Assembly: GCA_028274465.1 (NCBI GenBank)
Contig: CM051457.1
Coordinates: forward strand, 104,035,982-104,099,981
From: Plantago ovata
Lineage: Eukaryota > Streptophyta > Magnoliopsida > Lamiales > Plantaginaceae
Direction: 5' to 3'
Length of the DNA stretch: 64,000 nt
The notes under the pieces are model-generated. The model saw nothing but the letters and a program-made list of their open reading frames with translations. It had not been told where the DNA came from and ran no database searches. A program made the translations under genes and the position numbers. Positions 1-11,832 of this stretch are shown in pieces; positions within the stretch are counted from its first letter, which is position 1; each line of letters starts with the position of its first letter.

Positions 1-2172
1 GTCCAGAAGGGGGTGTATTCATTGGATATCCAGGGATGTCTATTTTGCTGAAAATATATTTCCATTTGCAGAAAGAGAAAAGAAAAGAAAATACAGTTGA
101 ATCTATTATATATTCACCGGGTGAAATAATAGATGATGCCCCTAGCTCTAGAATTTCCAAACTGAGAAATGTAAATATACAGGTGGAAAATGAAACACAA
201 GAGATTACTGGTGATGATGTTACATTACAACCAGAATCACAAGGCACACAAGAACAAGTTATAGCAGACAGAGAAGATGGTGAGAATATTGAAGATACTT
301 TTGATCTGAATGTAGACACTCAAGATCAAATAGTGAATGAACAAGAGGAACTAGTTGATCCACCTACAACTCAGTCGCCTCACAGAGAAGTATCATTACC
401 TATAGCTCAGTCACCAGTCAGAGAAGTGGCACAAGGAACTGAGCTGAGAAGATCTACAAGAAAGGTTCAATCACCTAAAGCAATGAAACATTTTCACCAT
501 TACAGTATTCCCAGATCAAATAGTTGTTCACAAGTCAGTTGCAATTATCTGGGATATGACAAGTTGTCTGCAAAAAAACATAAAGCATATGCAGTTCAAT
601 TATCATTACTTGAGGATCCTTCTACTTACAATGAAGCAATCAAATATGATCACTGGAAAGATGCAATAAAGGAAGAATTAAGAGCCCTCGAGGAAAATAA
701 AACATGGACTCTAGTTCAACTTCCACAAGGAGCAAAACCAATTGGCTGTAGATATGTGTTCAAGACTAAACTAACCTCTGAAGGAAAAATAGATAAGCAC
801 AAAGCAAGGTTAGTAGCAAAGGGATACACACAGCAATATGGTTATGATTATACAGAAACTTTTAGTCCAGTGGCAAAAATGACAACTGTAAGAGTTCTTC
901 TTGCTATAGCTGCAAAGAAAACCTGGTTCTTGGAACAATCAGATGTTCACAATGCTTTTCTATATGGAGATTTAATTGAAGATATCTACATGACATTACC
1001 TCTAGGTATCTCAATTCAGGGGGAGAACAGTAATCTCAACAAAGAGAATCTAGTATGCAAGTTAAACAAGTCATTTTATGGACTAAAGCAAACATCTAGA
1101 CAATGGAATCAGAAATTAACTAGTTATCTAGTTAAAATTGACTTTATTCAATCTAAAAATGAGTATACTCTATTTTCACAGAAAATTGATCAAGTCATTG
1201 TGATAATTCTAGTTTATGTTGATGATATCATTATTAGAGGGAATGATTATGCTCAAATTGATCAGATTAAGAAGCAGCTACAGAAAGAATTTAAGATCAG
1301 AGATCTAGGAAAGCTTAAGTTCTTCTTAGGACTTGAAATTGCAAGAGGAGCTAAAGGGATTCATCTCTCACAAGGAAAGTATGCATCAGAGATTATAAAT
1401 TCAGTTGGATTAATTGGATGCAAGCCAACAGTAAATCCAATTGAACAAAATCATCACATGAGTGCATATGAAGAAGGGAAAGGTCTGGAAAAAGAATTGC
1501 TTCATGATCCATTGGAAAGTTAATATATCTCACTATTACAAGGCCAGATATTGCATATGTTGTTGGAATCATGAGTCAATTCATGGAGAAACCAATGAAA
1601 AGACACATGGAAGGCCTGTTAAGAATAGTGAAATACTTGAAAAATAACATAGGAAATGGAATACTCTTCAACTCAACCCAAGATCAAGACTTGATTGCTT
1701 ACTCTGATTCAGACTTTGGAGGATGCAATTTTAGTAGAAGATCCTTGACTGGATATTGTGTTTTGTTTGGAGACTCATTGATAAGATGGAAATCTAAGAA
1801 GCACCTGGTTGTGAGCAAATCAAGTGCAGAATCAGAATATAGAGCAATTTCCCATACTCGTTGTGAAATTGTATGGTTAAACATGTTATTTGCATACTTT
1901 AGTGTTAATCTAAAGCATCCAATTAAATTGCTCTGTGACAATCAATCAGCTGTGTATTTAACAAAGAATCCAGTGTTCCATGAGAGGACCAAACATGTTT
2001 AAATCGACTGTCTTTCATCAGACAAAAGGTAGAAGATGGATTGATAGATGTAAGACACATTCCCGGGAAATATCAACTAGCAGATGTCTTTACCAAAGCC
2101 GTTTCAGGAGAAAATCTTGAACTTGTCTTCAGTAAGCTAGGAATTTCTAATATTTACATTCCCAGATTAAGG
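1..2172 (+). pseudogene. Ty1-copia polyprotein remnant (end of integrase region, reverse transcriptase, RNase H)
   Basis: This is the 3' part of a copia retrotransposon gene; the gag, protease and integrase core lie outside the window. A short reading frame at 35-75 gives the end of the integrase region (SRDVYFAENIFPF). An A-rich frameshift near 75-95 then leads into the long frame to 1523. That frame holds reverse transcriptase, with the YVDD active-site motif at 1215-1226. A second frameshift near 1505-1520 moves the continuing protein (LIYLTITRPDIAY...) to another frame, which carries RNase H (SKSSAESEYRA, CDNQSA). A GAA-to-TAA type stop lies at 2000-2002. A one-base loss near 2012 precedes the last piece (RHIPGKYQLADVFTKA). 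With two clear frameshifts, one further one-base deletion and a stop, the copy cannot make a full polyprotein. Family assignment is secure; exact break points are approximate. Confidence 0.93.
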
Positions 2173-2177
2173 GGGAG

Positions 2178-2751
2178 TGTTGAAAGAGTTGATCAGAATG
2201 ATCAAATCAAGAAGAAATTACAGAAGAACATAAGCAAGAGAAGAAGAACTAAAGAGAAGCAGAGCAGAGCAGGAGCAACAACAACAAAACGGCCTAAAGC
2301 GTGAATCTGTTGTGTGAACCAACATCAGAACGCATGGAGGGAAAATTCAAAATCAAGGAGCACGTGAAGTACGTCATCCTAGATCGATTAGTACCAAATT
2401 AGTACAGTTAGGGTTGTTCATGCAGAGCTCATGTTCATGAGTCAAATTCTTATCTGTTTGTTATTATCTAGTTTAATTGTGTTAGGGTTTATGTAAACGG
2501 TACGATTCCGCATAGATTAGGCTAATCAATTGCAGTAATTACAAGAAACTAGGGCAACATTGAGCGGCTATATATTGTGCTAGCCTTGTTGCTCTGTTTC
2601 ATCACTTGCTTCCACCGCTCTCTCAATACAAATTTCTTCTTCAAGTTTTGTTATCGCTTGCTTCTAGAATTTGTACTTGCTATGTTCCTTTGTCAAAACA
2701 TCACACGAACAGCGACAACCAGAAGGGGCTTCATTTCCAGAACATACAACA
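2178..2751 (+). repeat. copia 3' LTR
   Basis: A polypurine tract (aagggggag, 2169-2177) directly precedes TGTTG at 2178, as expected for the start of a 3' LTR. A matching end CAACA at 2747-2751 gives a 574-bp LTR with 5-bp inverted ends. The 5' LTR is outside the window, so neither the end point nor the target duplication can be confirmed by comparison. Confidence 0.7.
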
Positions 2752-3520
2752 TCGATACTTCGAAAATTATGTCTTAAGTTGTTGGAAAATTTAGGAGCAA
2801 ACATGGATGTATCGAAGTGTATAAACGGAAATTGAACGAATTAACAAATTTGCAGAGTCGAGGGTTGGCCCTCTCTCCTTAAGACATAATTCGCCCTGCT
2901 ACGGTGCTCACAGTTCAAGCGAATCATCTCCCAAGATACAACTGCAGGTGAGTCTGTATACTAGCAATCGAAATACAAGACTCTTTTGGACTACTTCAAT
3001 ATGGTAGACAATCATCTTAGAAAGAAGAGAAGGAGGAAACATTTGGATCATGTGTAAATTTGAATTCTCTTGTATCAAATCCAAAACATGGGGTTTTATT
3101 TATAGTTTTGAAAGGTTGTAAATGAAGGGGTACAACTCTTGGAGAAGGTAATTTCTGGCTCCATAATCTATCTATTAATGTTGCAACACAACTATTCACC
3201 AAAAGATGCAATGGTCCTGTGGAAAAGCCTCCAGCGTTCTCCATAGAGGTTGTGGTGGTGGCGGTGGTTCGCGTGTGGTGGTGGTGGCAGAAGCATGATG
3301 TGGTTAGGATTTCGGAACTTAGCTCTAGATGCCAAGCTGATGGAACCTCGATTAATGGGAAAAGTAGTGCTGGAATTTAAAGAGATTCGAAGAGAATTCT
3401 TACCGGCTTATGCTATTAGAACCGTTCCCCTAGCGCGATCACGGCTAGGCGAAGAAAGTTGGTGAAGAGCAACCTTTCTTCCAGCTACTATCTCCCCGGT
3501 AACCGCGGTGGTGTTGGACG
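2752..3520. other. Non-coding stretch, unassigned
   Basis: No supported gene. It contains a 14-bp inverted repeat (aattatgtcttaag near 2766 and its complement near 2879). It also has a TATA-like sequence on the minus strand near 3095-3110 with a minus-strand frame of 75 codons (3017-3244) on either side. A run of GGT/GTG trinucleotides lies at 3250-3290. It may be the leader or LTR of an old retroelement; I cannot show this. Confidence 0.4.
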
Positions 3521-3529
3521 TTCTCCCCC

Positions 3530-3900
3530 TGTCACAAGGTAAAATAAAGACACAAGGCCGCTAGCTAGAGATGAACTCACGATTTATTGATTGAATGAAA
3601 AATATGAATGTCTTACATGCTATTTATAATAGCCAAAATAACAGGCTTTGACCCAATAAGCTATGGGCTAAGCCCATCCTAAGGGAATATTCTAGAGAAT
3701 AAACCTTTATTAGATAACTAAGAATCAAAAGGAATGTTCTGGAAAAATAAAGCAAAAACCCTAATCTACTTCCTCCTAGCGGCCGCCAATCGTAAAGTCA
3801 GGATACTTGGGATGCGGTTTGCGGCCTCGGGCGGATCTTCTTGGGCCGGCGGTGGGCTCGTCTGGATTTGGGTTGGGCTCGTCCAATGGGGTTCCATCAT
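3530..3900 (-). repeat. LTR-like block in minus orientation
   Basis: Read on the minus strand this block has a TATA-type sequence (ctattataaatagc, near 3620-3635), followed by a stretch ending in ttgtgaca near 3530. That order resembles the promoter and R-U5 part of a plant LTR. No primer-binding site, polypurine tract or partner LTR was found next to it, so it could be a solo LTR or a fragment. The borders are estimates. Confidence 0.35.
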
Positions 3901-5480
3901 ATTGCTCAGATGGATATGGAATGTACCTGCAAAGTTACTATGTTGGTATGAATTGATCCAGGTGCAAATGAAAATCACACGTTTCTTATTTGATCACTGT
4001 GTCTGTTTCACATATTGTAGTAAAACATTAATTGATTTCTTACGGAAACACATGTTGAATGTTCTTCTTGTGCGTTGGCTTTATCTACAGGATTGCAACA
4101 ACGGTTAGGTCAAATTGTTAGAGATTTTTCTTTGAATTTAGCTTGTGCTCTTTTTGTTTTTCAGATTGGAGCTGACAATAGAACCCGACAAGCAAAATCT
4201 AATAAGTTCACCTGAAATGGTTTGAGATATCAGATGAAACTACGAACACCGCCTTGGGGAAACTGGAAATATATCCGTTTAATTAATAGCAAGCATACTA
4301 AAATTAAGGAACACAATTGCCAGCTCTTGCTTGATTCATGAACCGTGTCCTGACATGGTCAATCGTAGAGGAGGAACTATAGGTGAAGGCTCGTAGCTCG
4401 AACCAAATCAAGAAAACTTTGAATTGGTGGGACTTCATGTGGTTTGGATCAGTGGGTGCTGTTGTTGGTGATTGAATATTTGTTGCAGCAGGAATTGAGA
4501 CCCATAGTTATGTTGGCCCTACCCAGAGTTACATTGGCCCTTTTGTGGTTCTATCTTACGCCGTTTTGGTGTCTTCACCTTGATTTTTGTCTTTTTCTAC
4601 ACCGAGTTTGTTGTTGAAATCCCTGGTGCAGGTATGGATGTCTTATGTTTTATATTTCAGCAGAACCACCATATGAGTGTTTGTATCTGTGTCATCAAGA
4701 GCTTTAGCATTTGTTGATAAACTAGGAGCTACTTTGTTATAATCTTACACTAAGATATGCCGACAGATTGGGTTTCTTTGTGGATCGCGTTTCCAGCTTT
4801 TTGTTTAGCTGAACATCGAGTTTGTTAACTGTGGGTCTAAATCTGAACATTGGCCAGGTTTACAAAATGTCTCTTCACAGCAAGTCGAATCACCACCACG
4901 GGTTCCACCTGATTTTGTGCGATCTACTCCGATAGACGTAGACCCTGAACAAACAGAGAGATAACTACATTCCTCATGGTTCCTACTAGCAACACTTTCA
5001 TTTAAGTCAGGCAACAAATCTCTCAAAGAACTCATCCTGTCATAGAATAGAGTAAAGAACAACTAGACCAGACCATTCTTAAATCACGTCCCTACATTCC
5101 AAAACCTGAATGTACTAACGATCTATGCATCTAAAGTTAATGAGGAAGTGTTAGATATGAGCTAGCATGTAGACTGTAGTAGAGCTCAAGCTGTTTGGAG
5201 CAATTTAGTGGGTTTTCAGCTTGTATCAAGAAACTAGCATATGATACGTAGTAGAAGTATTATGTAAAGAATACAATGTGGTGACCTGCATCACTTTCTT
5301 GCATCTTGGAAATGTTAGGACTAAAAGGAAGTTAAGTAATTTGAGATGAGTTTGAAAATAACATTATTTTTTTGAAAGATAAGCAATATATTAATTAAGA
5401 TAAACCAAATCCAGGAATCAAAGTACTTAAGTTATAAACGGAATTAAAATCCAAAAGAGATTGTTGTACTGTGTTAATTA
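3901..5480. other. Non-coding stretch, nothing recognised
   Basis: AT-rich sequence with only short unsupported frames on both strands. No domain, RNA gene or clear repeat boundary was seen up to the start of the LINE. Confidence 0.5.
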
Positions 5481-5484
5481 CTCC

Positions 5485-8400
5485 ATATTAAACTCAGATT
5501 GGTGAATCCGAATTTGACCAAAAGCCAACGCGTTAGACACATCCCAAAAGTGGCATATAAGTTGGTGCCAAAGCAGGCCATCGAATTGGCCAGGGACCAC
5601 AGTTTACTTGGTGTAATGGAAGAGAGGGGCGGGCGAGAATTTATGAAAGAATTGACCGTTCTATTGCTAATGTGGAATGGAAGGAGCTCTTTCCTAATGG
5701 GATAACTCTAAATTTGGCGCGTACACATTCAGACCATCATCCCATACTCACTCTCTGTGAGGGGAGAAAGGCACCACCAGACCGCCCATTCAGATTTGAA
5801 GCAGCTTGGCTTATGGAAGATGGTTGTAAGAGAATTGTGCAACAAATTTGGGGAACCACTCCTACAGCAACGAAAGCAATACAACAATTGCCCACTGAAT
5901 TACAAGACTGGAACAAGACAAGCTTTGGTAACATTTTCAGGCGGAAGAGACAACTTATGGCACGAATTGAAGGCATTCAAAGAGTGTTATATGAAGATGA
6001 AAATCCAAGATTAAAAGTTCTAGAATCTGACTTGATTGTTGAATTCAATCAGGTTTTAAACCAAGAAGAGGCACTCTGGAAACAAAAATCTAGAGTACAA
6101 TGGATGGTTGAGGGAGAGCGTAACACAAAATTCTTCCATCTTTCTACTTTGCAGAGGGGAAGGAGGAACATTATTTCAACACTTAAAGTCGATGGAGAAT
6201 GGTGTTTCAAGCCTGAAATTTTGAAAGAAATTAAGTACCCAAACTTTCTATGCAGACCTGTTCAGCAGGAATGCGTACAATGGGAGGAAATTGGGAAAAT
6301 CAAATTTCCAGAACTCCCTCTCTGCGGCACAAAAGCTGGTGCTAACTAAAGATCTAGACATGAAGGAATTGAGAGATGTACTTTGGAGCTTCCACCCAAA
6401 CAAAAGCCCCGGACCTGACGGATTCCAAGCAATGTTTTTCCAACACTTTTGGAGCGAGGTAAAGGATTCTCTCTTCACTCTTGTTAATCAAGAAATGTTA
6501 AGTGGTGAATTCAATGAAGTGGTTGGGAGATCCTTCATCTGTCTTATCCCAAAAGAGCAAAATCTGAAAACTATAGCAAAGTTTCGTCCCATAACTCTTT
6601 GTAATGTAACTTATAAGTTAATTACAAAGGTGTTAACAAGCAGGCTGCGTGCAATCATGCCAGAGATCATTGCACCTACTCAAAGCAGTTTCATTATGGG
6701 AAGGGGCACCCACGACAACATAAGGCTGGTACAAGAACTGATTCACTCGCTGAGGCAGAGGAAAAAATGAAAAGTTGGGTTTATGGTTATCAAACTAGAC
6801 TTGGAGAAAGCTTATGACAAGGTGAGTTGGGAATTTATTGAAGAAACTTTGGATTTCTTTGGGTTCCCTCAAGCAACCAAGAAGATAATCATGTTCTGTG
6901 TTCAAAACTCAAGGCCTCAGATTTTTTGGAATGGAGAACCACTTGAACCTCTGAATCCATCTTGTGGACTTACACAGGGAGACCCTCTCTCCCCCTATCT
7001 CTTTGTTCTTTGTGTGGAGAGGTTAGCGTACCTCATTAATGAAAAAGTTGAGAGCAAGAAATGGAAACCAATACAATCTTGTCGTGGTGGTCCAAAACTT
7101 TCCCATCTTTTCTTTGCAGATGACTTGATTTTGATGGGAAAAGCCAGCAAAGATAATGCCAAAATCATTAAAAGGTCTTGGACGATTTCTGTGAGGCTTC
7201 AGGTCTGAAGATAAGCAAACCTAAGTCAAAGGTTTTCTTTTCCAGGAATCGGGGGATGAGTGAAAAGAGATGTATAAGTGATCTTTTGGGCTTCAGCATC
7301 ACCACAAACTTGGGGAAGCATCTGGGGGTTCCTTTGATCCATGAGAGAGTTACCACAAATACATTTCGAGAGGTTGTTGATAGAGTGGCTGGACGTTTGG
7401 CTTCGTGGAAGTCGAAACTTCTATCTCTAGCAGGCCGTGCCACGTTGATTCAATCTGTGAGTTCCACAATTCCCAATCATGTCATGCAATCACAATGGCT
7501 GCCTACAGGTACTTGTAATCAATTGGATAAATTGAACAGGAGTTTCCTGTGGTCACCTGACCCATCGAGGAAAAAATTGCATCTCGTTGGTTGGAGTAAA
7601 GTAACTCGTACAAAAAGGAGAGGGGGTCTTGGTCTGAGAACTGCTAGAAGGACCAATATTTCTCTTCTTGCCAAAGAAGGGTGGAAATTCATTACGGATG
7701 AAGGAAACCTGTGGAATACATTTTGCAAGCAAAAATACCTGAAAACTTGCGACCTCATGAACTATGAGCTCAAAGGATCAGAATCAAATGCCTTCAAAGG
7801 AGTGATAAGGAGCTGCTCTAAACTGGAGACGCAATTTGGTTGGCGAATTGGCAATGGTGAACAAATCTCTTTCTGGTTTGATAGATGGATGGATGGGCGA
7901 AGATTGATAGATATCTTTGAAGAAGAAATAGAACAAAGGGATCTAGAGGTGAAGCTCGCTCAAGTGTGGAATGCTACAGATGGTTGGGAGTTAGAGGAGT
8001 TAGCTACAACGATATCTGGAGAGTTACGAACCAAGATCCTCAATTATCCCATGCCATTTTCTGAGTCTGCACAAGATGTTAGGATTTTCCTGGGGTCGAG
8101 TAACGGAAATATTTTTGCAAGAGTGCCTACGAAGCAATGGATCCAGACTTGGTAGCTCCTATGGATCCATCAGACTCCAACAGGGCTTGGGTGTGGATAA
8201 TAAAGTGTCCAGTTAAAATCAAACACTTTATTTGGTTATGCCATTATGAGAGACTTGCAACAAACTCTCTCCTCTCACAAAGACATATAATTGAAGAGGG
8301 GACCTGTGGGAGATGCCAAGGAGGTACAGAGACAGTTATTCATATGCTTAGGGATTGCATGGGAGCTGGAAATGTTTGGGAGCTTTGCATTGAAGCTTCC

Positions 8401-9174
8401 CAATGGTTAGAATTCAAATCCCTTCCATCTGATAATTGGTTATGGCTTAATATATGCAACAAAAACTTCAAAAATATTCTAGTTCCAGAGGCGCCCTGGT
8501 ACCTAGTCTTCATTGCAACTATGTGGATGATTTGGAAAGCATGTAATCACCGTGTATTCCGTAATGCTATTATGTCGGCTCGTGTTGTGGCTAGACAGAG
8601 TGGCAGGCTGGTTAAAGAATGGATGGCAGCGTTTGTTTCTCCAAGGAATAGGATTCTGGCAAACATCAAAGAGAGAGTGAAATGGGTGCCTCCTCCTGAG
8701 GGATGGGTCAAGCTAAATACAGAGGGGACTGCTGAGAGACACGCATGGGAACTGGATCTTTGGATTCTCCAAGAAATTACTTGGAGTAACTATCAATGTT
8801 GCGGAACTTTTGGCGTTACGAGAAGGTCTAGCACTCTCATGGAGTCGAGGGATTGAGAGAATTATTGTCGAAACAGACTCAGAAGTGATAGTTAAGTTGA
8901 TTCCTGCTTTGGGGACGGAGGAACATCCATTGCATAATATACTTGAAGATTGCCGAAAGTTCAGAGAGTACACTTGGGAGTTGAAGATTCAACACACAAG
9001 ACGCGACGGGAACGCCTGTGCGGATCATTTGGCTAAAATGGGACATGGATTAGAAGGATTATGCCTTTGGGCAGAGACTCCTCTTTCACTTCACCATTAC
9101 CTTCAGAGAGACGTTGAGGGCTTTATGTCCGAGTAATCTACTTTGATTTAGTAGTGTCTGATGCAGCAAAAAAA
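5485..9174 (+). pseudogene. Decayed LINE (endonuclease end, reverse transcriptase, zinc knuckle, RNase H)
   Basis: A plant L1-type non-LTR element, 5'-truncated within the endonuclease. The end of the endonuclease reads ERIDRSIANVEW and TLARTHSDHHP-like near 5640-5735. Reverse transcriptase follows, with NKSPGPDGF (about 6395), PITLCN, FMVIKLDLEKAYDKVSW (about 6780), TQGDPLSPYLF and the FADD active site near 7110. The zinc-knuckle region (CGRCQGGTETVIHML) is near 8310. RNase H ends near 9130, where the expected NTDG motif reads NTEG. Breaks: frameshifts near 6240-6300, 7160, 8120 and 8720-8790, and a TGA at 6768-6770. It ends in a short A-run (9167-9175). A 7-bp sequence, agattgt, follows the A-run (9175-9181) and also occurs at 5458-5464, a possible but weak target duplication. 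Confidence 0.93.
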
Positions 9175-9285
9175 AGATTGTCTAAATGTAAAGCCTTGCA
9201 ATTCTCATACCACAATTTGAGACCCAATTATAGTGGTAACAACCAGAAAATTCATTGAATCAAATTAGTACTGTTAGAGCAATTA

Positions 9286-9524
9286 CTACGTCCGTCCTGG
9301 TCAAAGTTTTCCATTTCGTTTAGTTCACCTATTTTCGGTCACAAATTACCCTTAGATCACATAGGAGAAATAAATTAGAAAACAATATTAAAATAATATA
9401 AATGTTGAACTATTTCATTATAATTTTTTCAATTTTTTTCTTTAATTTGATTTAGGAGTAGTAATTTGCAACCTAAAAATAGTCAACAATACGAAATGAG
9501 AAATATTTGACCGGATGGAATAAG
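9286..9524. mobile_element. Stowaway-type MITE
   Basis: The 239-bp element is flanked by TA on both sides (9284-9285 and 9525-9526). The 5' end reads CTACGTCCGTCCTGGTCAAA. The reverse complement of the 3' end reads CTTATTCCATCCGGTCAAA, and the match continues inward (CCATTTCGT / CTCATTTCGT). TA target duplication, TIRs of the CTCCCTCCGTCC type and an AT-rich interior fit Tc1/mariner-derived Stowaway elements. Confidence 0.8.
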
Positions 9525-10060
9525 TACGATAAGTTGAAATTGTTTGTCATTGTGTGGAAGGCAATTGTTTGTCATTGTTTAATACGCTGTATATTGTTTA
9601 GTCCAAACAATTTTGTAAAATGTTTTATATTGTTATAATTAGTAGTAGTTGCTGAACCTTTAATAATGAAGTACTATCTTCAACTAAATTAACGTACTAA
9701 TGCATTCTTCTATTGTTAATCCACATGTCAAACCCGAAAAGACTTGATTTGATGATTTCCATTTCCTATGCTTAGATCAGCACAAACCATTTTCAAAAAT
9801 ATTTTTGAGTTTTTTATATTCGTCTGTGATGAGGTATTGAAGAAGTATGGAGAAACGAAGACAATTCTCCATAAATCTTTGATCAATGTGAATGGGTAAA
9901 TAAATAAGCCTCAGAATTGCAGAATTAACATCAAGGCCTTTTAGGGCCATTCAGTCCCGAAAGATGGTGTTAATTTAAGTGATTTCCTCATTGGCATAAA
10001 AAAAATCCAATAAATAAAAAATAAATAAATAATAGGAATGTTTTTCTCATGGCCAATTCT
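9525..10060. other. Non-coding AT-rich spacer
   Basis: No open frame with support, no RNA gene and no clear element ends were seen between the Stowaway MITE and the possible small minus-strand gene. Confidence 0.5.
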
Positions 10061-10065
10061 AAAGA

Positions 10066-10254
10066 TCATAGCAGAAACCCGCTCCCCAAGAAAATGGAAT
10101 ATGACAACGCTTCAAAACTCTTCGGATTTTTCCAGATGGAAACCTCAACGAAGACAACGAAGCTTGCTCTAGCGACGATGCTAATCCAACACATTTGAGT
10201 CATACGAACATTATTGTATAGCTCGCCCCAATATTGTGCCCATCGTCGCATAGT
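10066..10254 (-). CDS. Possible small membrane protein, 62 aa, function unknown
   Basis: I do not recognise this protein. The minus-strand frame starts MRRWAQYWGEL and ends FLGSGFLL. It has an aromatic N-terminus and two moderately hydrophobic stretches (about residues 20-36 and 48-62), so membrane association is possible. I chose the internal ATG at 10254 over the one six codons upstream, but either could be used. The reason to list it is upstream: between about 10380 and 10500 the minus strand carries several GCCCA-type elements and an AACCCTA telo-box-like element. That combination is typical of plant housekeeping, ribosomal and mitochondrial-protein genes. It could be the first exon of a longer gene or a truncated gene copy; only a transcript could decide. 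Confidence 0.35.
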   Translation of the reverse strand, partial: TMRRWAQYWGELYNNVRMTQMCWISIVARASFVVFVEVSIWKNPKSFEALSYSIFLGSGFLL

Positions 10255-10399
10255 TTTGTATAAATTGAACAAAAGTGATAATCGATTAGAGAGAGGAAAA
10301 CTGATTTGAGAGAAAAAGAGAAATTGGAAACCTAATTGGAATTTTATTTTCTGTTTACTGATGATGATTAGAAGAGTGGTCTGAGAGCGTATTTGTAGG

Positions 10400-10495
10400 G
10401 AAGGGAATGCGGCGGCGTGAGATATGGGCTGTAGGGTTAGTTAATATGAAGCTGGGCTCATGGGCTTTTTGGGCTTCGTTGAGTATTTATGGTCC
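10400..10495 (-). promoter_or_regulatory. Site II (GCCCA) and telo-box-like promoter cluster
   Basis: On the plus strand gggctgtagggttag, gctgggctcatgggctttttgggctt appear between about 10427 and 10478. On the minus strand these are repeated GCCCA/AGCCCA elements and one AACCCTA. They lie upstream of the small minus-strand frame at 10066-10254. Function is inferred from known plant promoter motifs. Confidence 0.45.
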
Positions 10496-10590
10496 ATTTT
10501 ATCGGGCGGTTTAGCGTGCTCGGGATTACGAACCCCGAAGGAGATCATCTTAAACAACCAAGGCCATAGGGTAAACATCATTATCATTTA

Positions 10591-10963
10591 ATTCCTCCGT
10601 TTCATACTTTTTCCTTTTTTTTAACCAGCAAAACGAGGATCAATAATAGTTTCCCATTTATCTCTGTGGTGACTCGAATTCCCGATCTATTGGTTGGAGT
10701 TGAAGCAGTTTAGCAACTGAGCTACGCTTCGTTGTCATTAAAAACTTCTTCGTAAGGGGATTATTCATAGCGACATTTGACCACGTATAGCTTTTAAATT
10801 AAACTTTATCAATATAAATTAAAAGTTTATTATGAAAATATACTCCATAAAATTTCATAATATAATTTTATTATATTTTTCTCTAATGTAATTTAGGAGT
10901 TATACGTGGTCAAAGGTCGCGACGAATAGTCTCCTTAGTAAGTTCTTAATGAAACAGAGGAAG
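10591..10963. mobile_element. Stowaway-like MITE interrupted by a SINE
   Basis: TA flanks both ends (10589-10590, 10964-10965). The left end ATTCCTCCGTTTCAT matches the reverse complement of the right end, CTTCCTCTGTTTCAT. The inner arms then match over about 50 bp (cattaaaaacttcttcgtaag... against cattaagaacttactaagg..., both continuing to gacc-tttgaccacgtata). The left arm is split at about 10605 by roughly 130 bp of foreign sequence and resumes at 10736. Confidence 0.75.
10606..10735 (-). mobile_element. tRNA-derived SINE inserted in a MITE
   Basis: Read on the minus strand, a box-A-like sequence (tagctcagttgct, 10712-10724) is followed about 40 bp later by a box-B-like sequence (gggaattcgagtc, 10671-10683). 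An A-rich tail follows (T-run at 10613-10622 on the plus strand). This is the layout of a tRNA-derived SINE. It sits exactly where the left arm of the surrounding MITE is broken. The target duplication is unclear; only tcat is shared on both sides. Confidence 0.6.
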
Positions 10964-11447
10964 TATCATCTTCAACACACTTATGTACTTGTTTATTTTC
11001 GAGCATTACTTATTCTATTTTCATTAATAAAAAATTTAACCAATTAATTTGCTCAATTACCATGCATATTTACTTTCCAGATTTTAGAAGTTCCAAAATT
11101 TTGAAACTTTATAGAATCTTTCAATGTTAATTCCCCTATTGTGACATATAGCAAACCTTAGCCAAAGGGTCAGTAAAGTTTAAATACTATTTATGTAAAT
11201 AATTGATAATATAATGTAAACACAAATAAAAATTATATTAAAATTGTTCTCGTTGTAAGAGATTGAAATTGCAAACGAAAACAAATTAAGGCCTTTAATT
11301 TCATCATAACATTAATTAAAAAATAAGAAAAGGACATTACATATGTTTTACGCATCATAAGTCATAACAAATGTTCTTCACTTCTTCCATAAGTAGAACA
11401 GTTTATTCTTCATAATATAGAGTACTTCGAATTTCTTTGGTTTATTA

Positions 11448-11732
11448 TCAACACGATTTACATACGGCTATGAATTTCTTGACTTTTGGACCTTTGATGA
11501 GGTACGGCTTGAGACGGGGATCGTTGAGTTGCTGACATACGCAGCGCTTGAGATAAGCGCAACAATCTTTGGAAGGATGCCCACCACTTTCTAAGACTGG
11601 GATACATATGTTCATCGCGTTATTCATCGCGTTCTGGGTACAATATACATATGCCGCGGAATATTGTACCTCCACCACCAAAGTGACAAAGAGGCACAGG
11701 ATGACATGGCTGAAGAAACCAGATTTGTTCAT
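11448..11732 (-). CDS. Small secreted eight-cysteine lipid-transfer-like protein, copy 1
   Basis: A 94-residue protein in one exon. Residues 1-26 form a hydrophobic signal peptide (cleavage probably near SAA). The mature part carries the eight-cysteine pattern of plant LTP/2S/amylase-inhibitor proteins: C31, C43, C57-C58, C64-V-C66, C91, C94. These proteins bind lipids in an alpha-helical fold held by four disulfides and act outside the cell; the ligand here is unknown. The frame runs 33 codons further upstream to 11831. However, a TATA box (CTATAAATA) lies inside those codons at 11820-11826, so the ATG at 11732, about 90 bp downstream, is the credible start. The C-terminal half is basic and short for the family, and it ends directly on the eighth cysteine. 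A near-identical copy lies at 27926-28207. Confidence 0.85.
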   Translation of the reverse strand: MNKSGFFSHVILCLFVTLVVEVQYSAAYVYCTQNAMNNAMNICIPVLESGGHPSKDCCAYLKRCVCQQLNDPRLKPYLIKGPKVKKFIAVCKSC

Positions 11733-11817
11733 CTTTAAGATTTTGTATGTATATGGAGTAGCGTACTTAAGTGAAATATTTGTGTGGTTTATGTTTGATG
11801 GAAGAAATATTGGTATG

Positions 11818-11828
11818 GTATTTATAGG
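11818..11828 (-). promoter_or_regulatory. TATA box of LTP copy 1
   Basis: Minus-strand cctataaatacc, about 90 bp before the ATG at 11732. The same sequence stands before copy 2 (about 28293-28303). Confidence 0.6.
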
Positions 11829-11832
11829 CATG

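Noticed and set aside
3734..4108. Plus-strand frame of 124 codons
   Set aside because: No recognisable domain; it overlaps an LTR-like block in the other orientation.
5499..5705. Plus-strand frame of 68 codons as a gene
   Set aside because: It overlaps the endonuclease end of the LINE in another frame.
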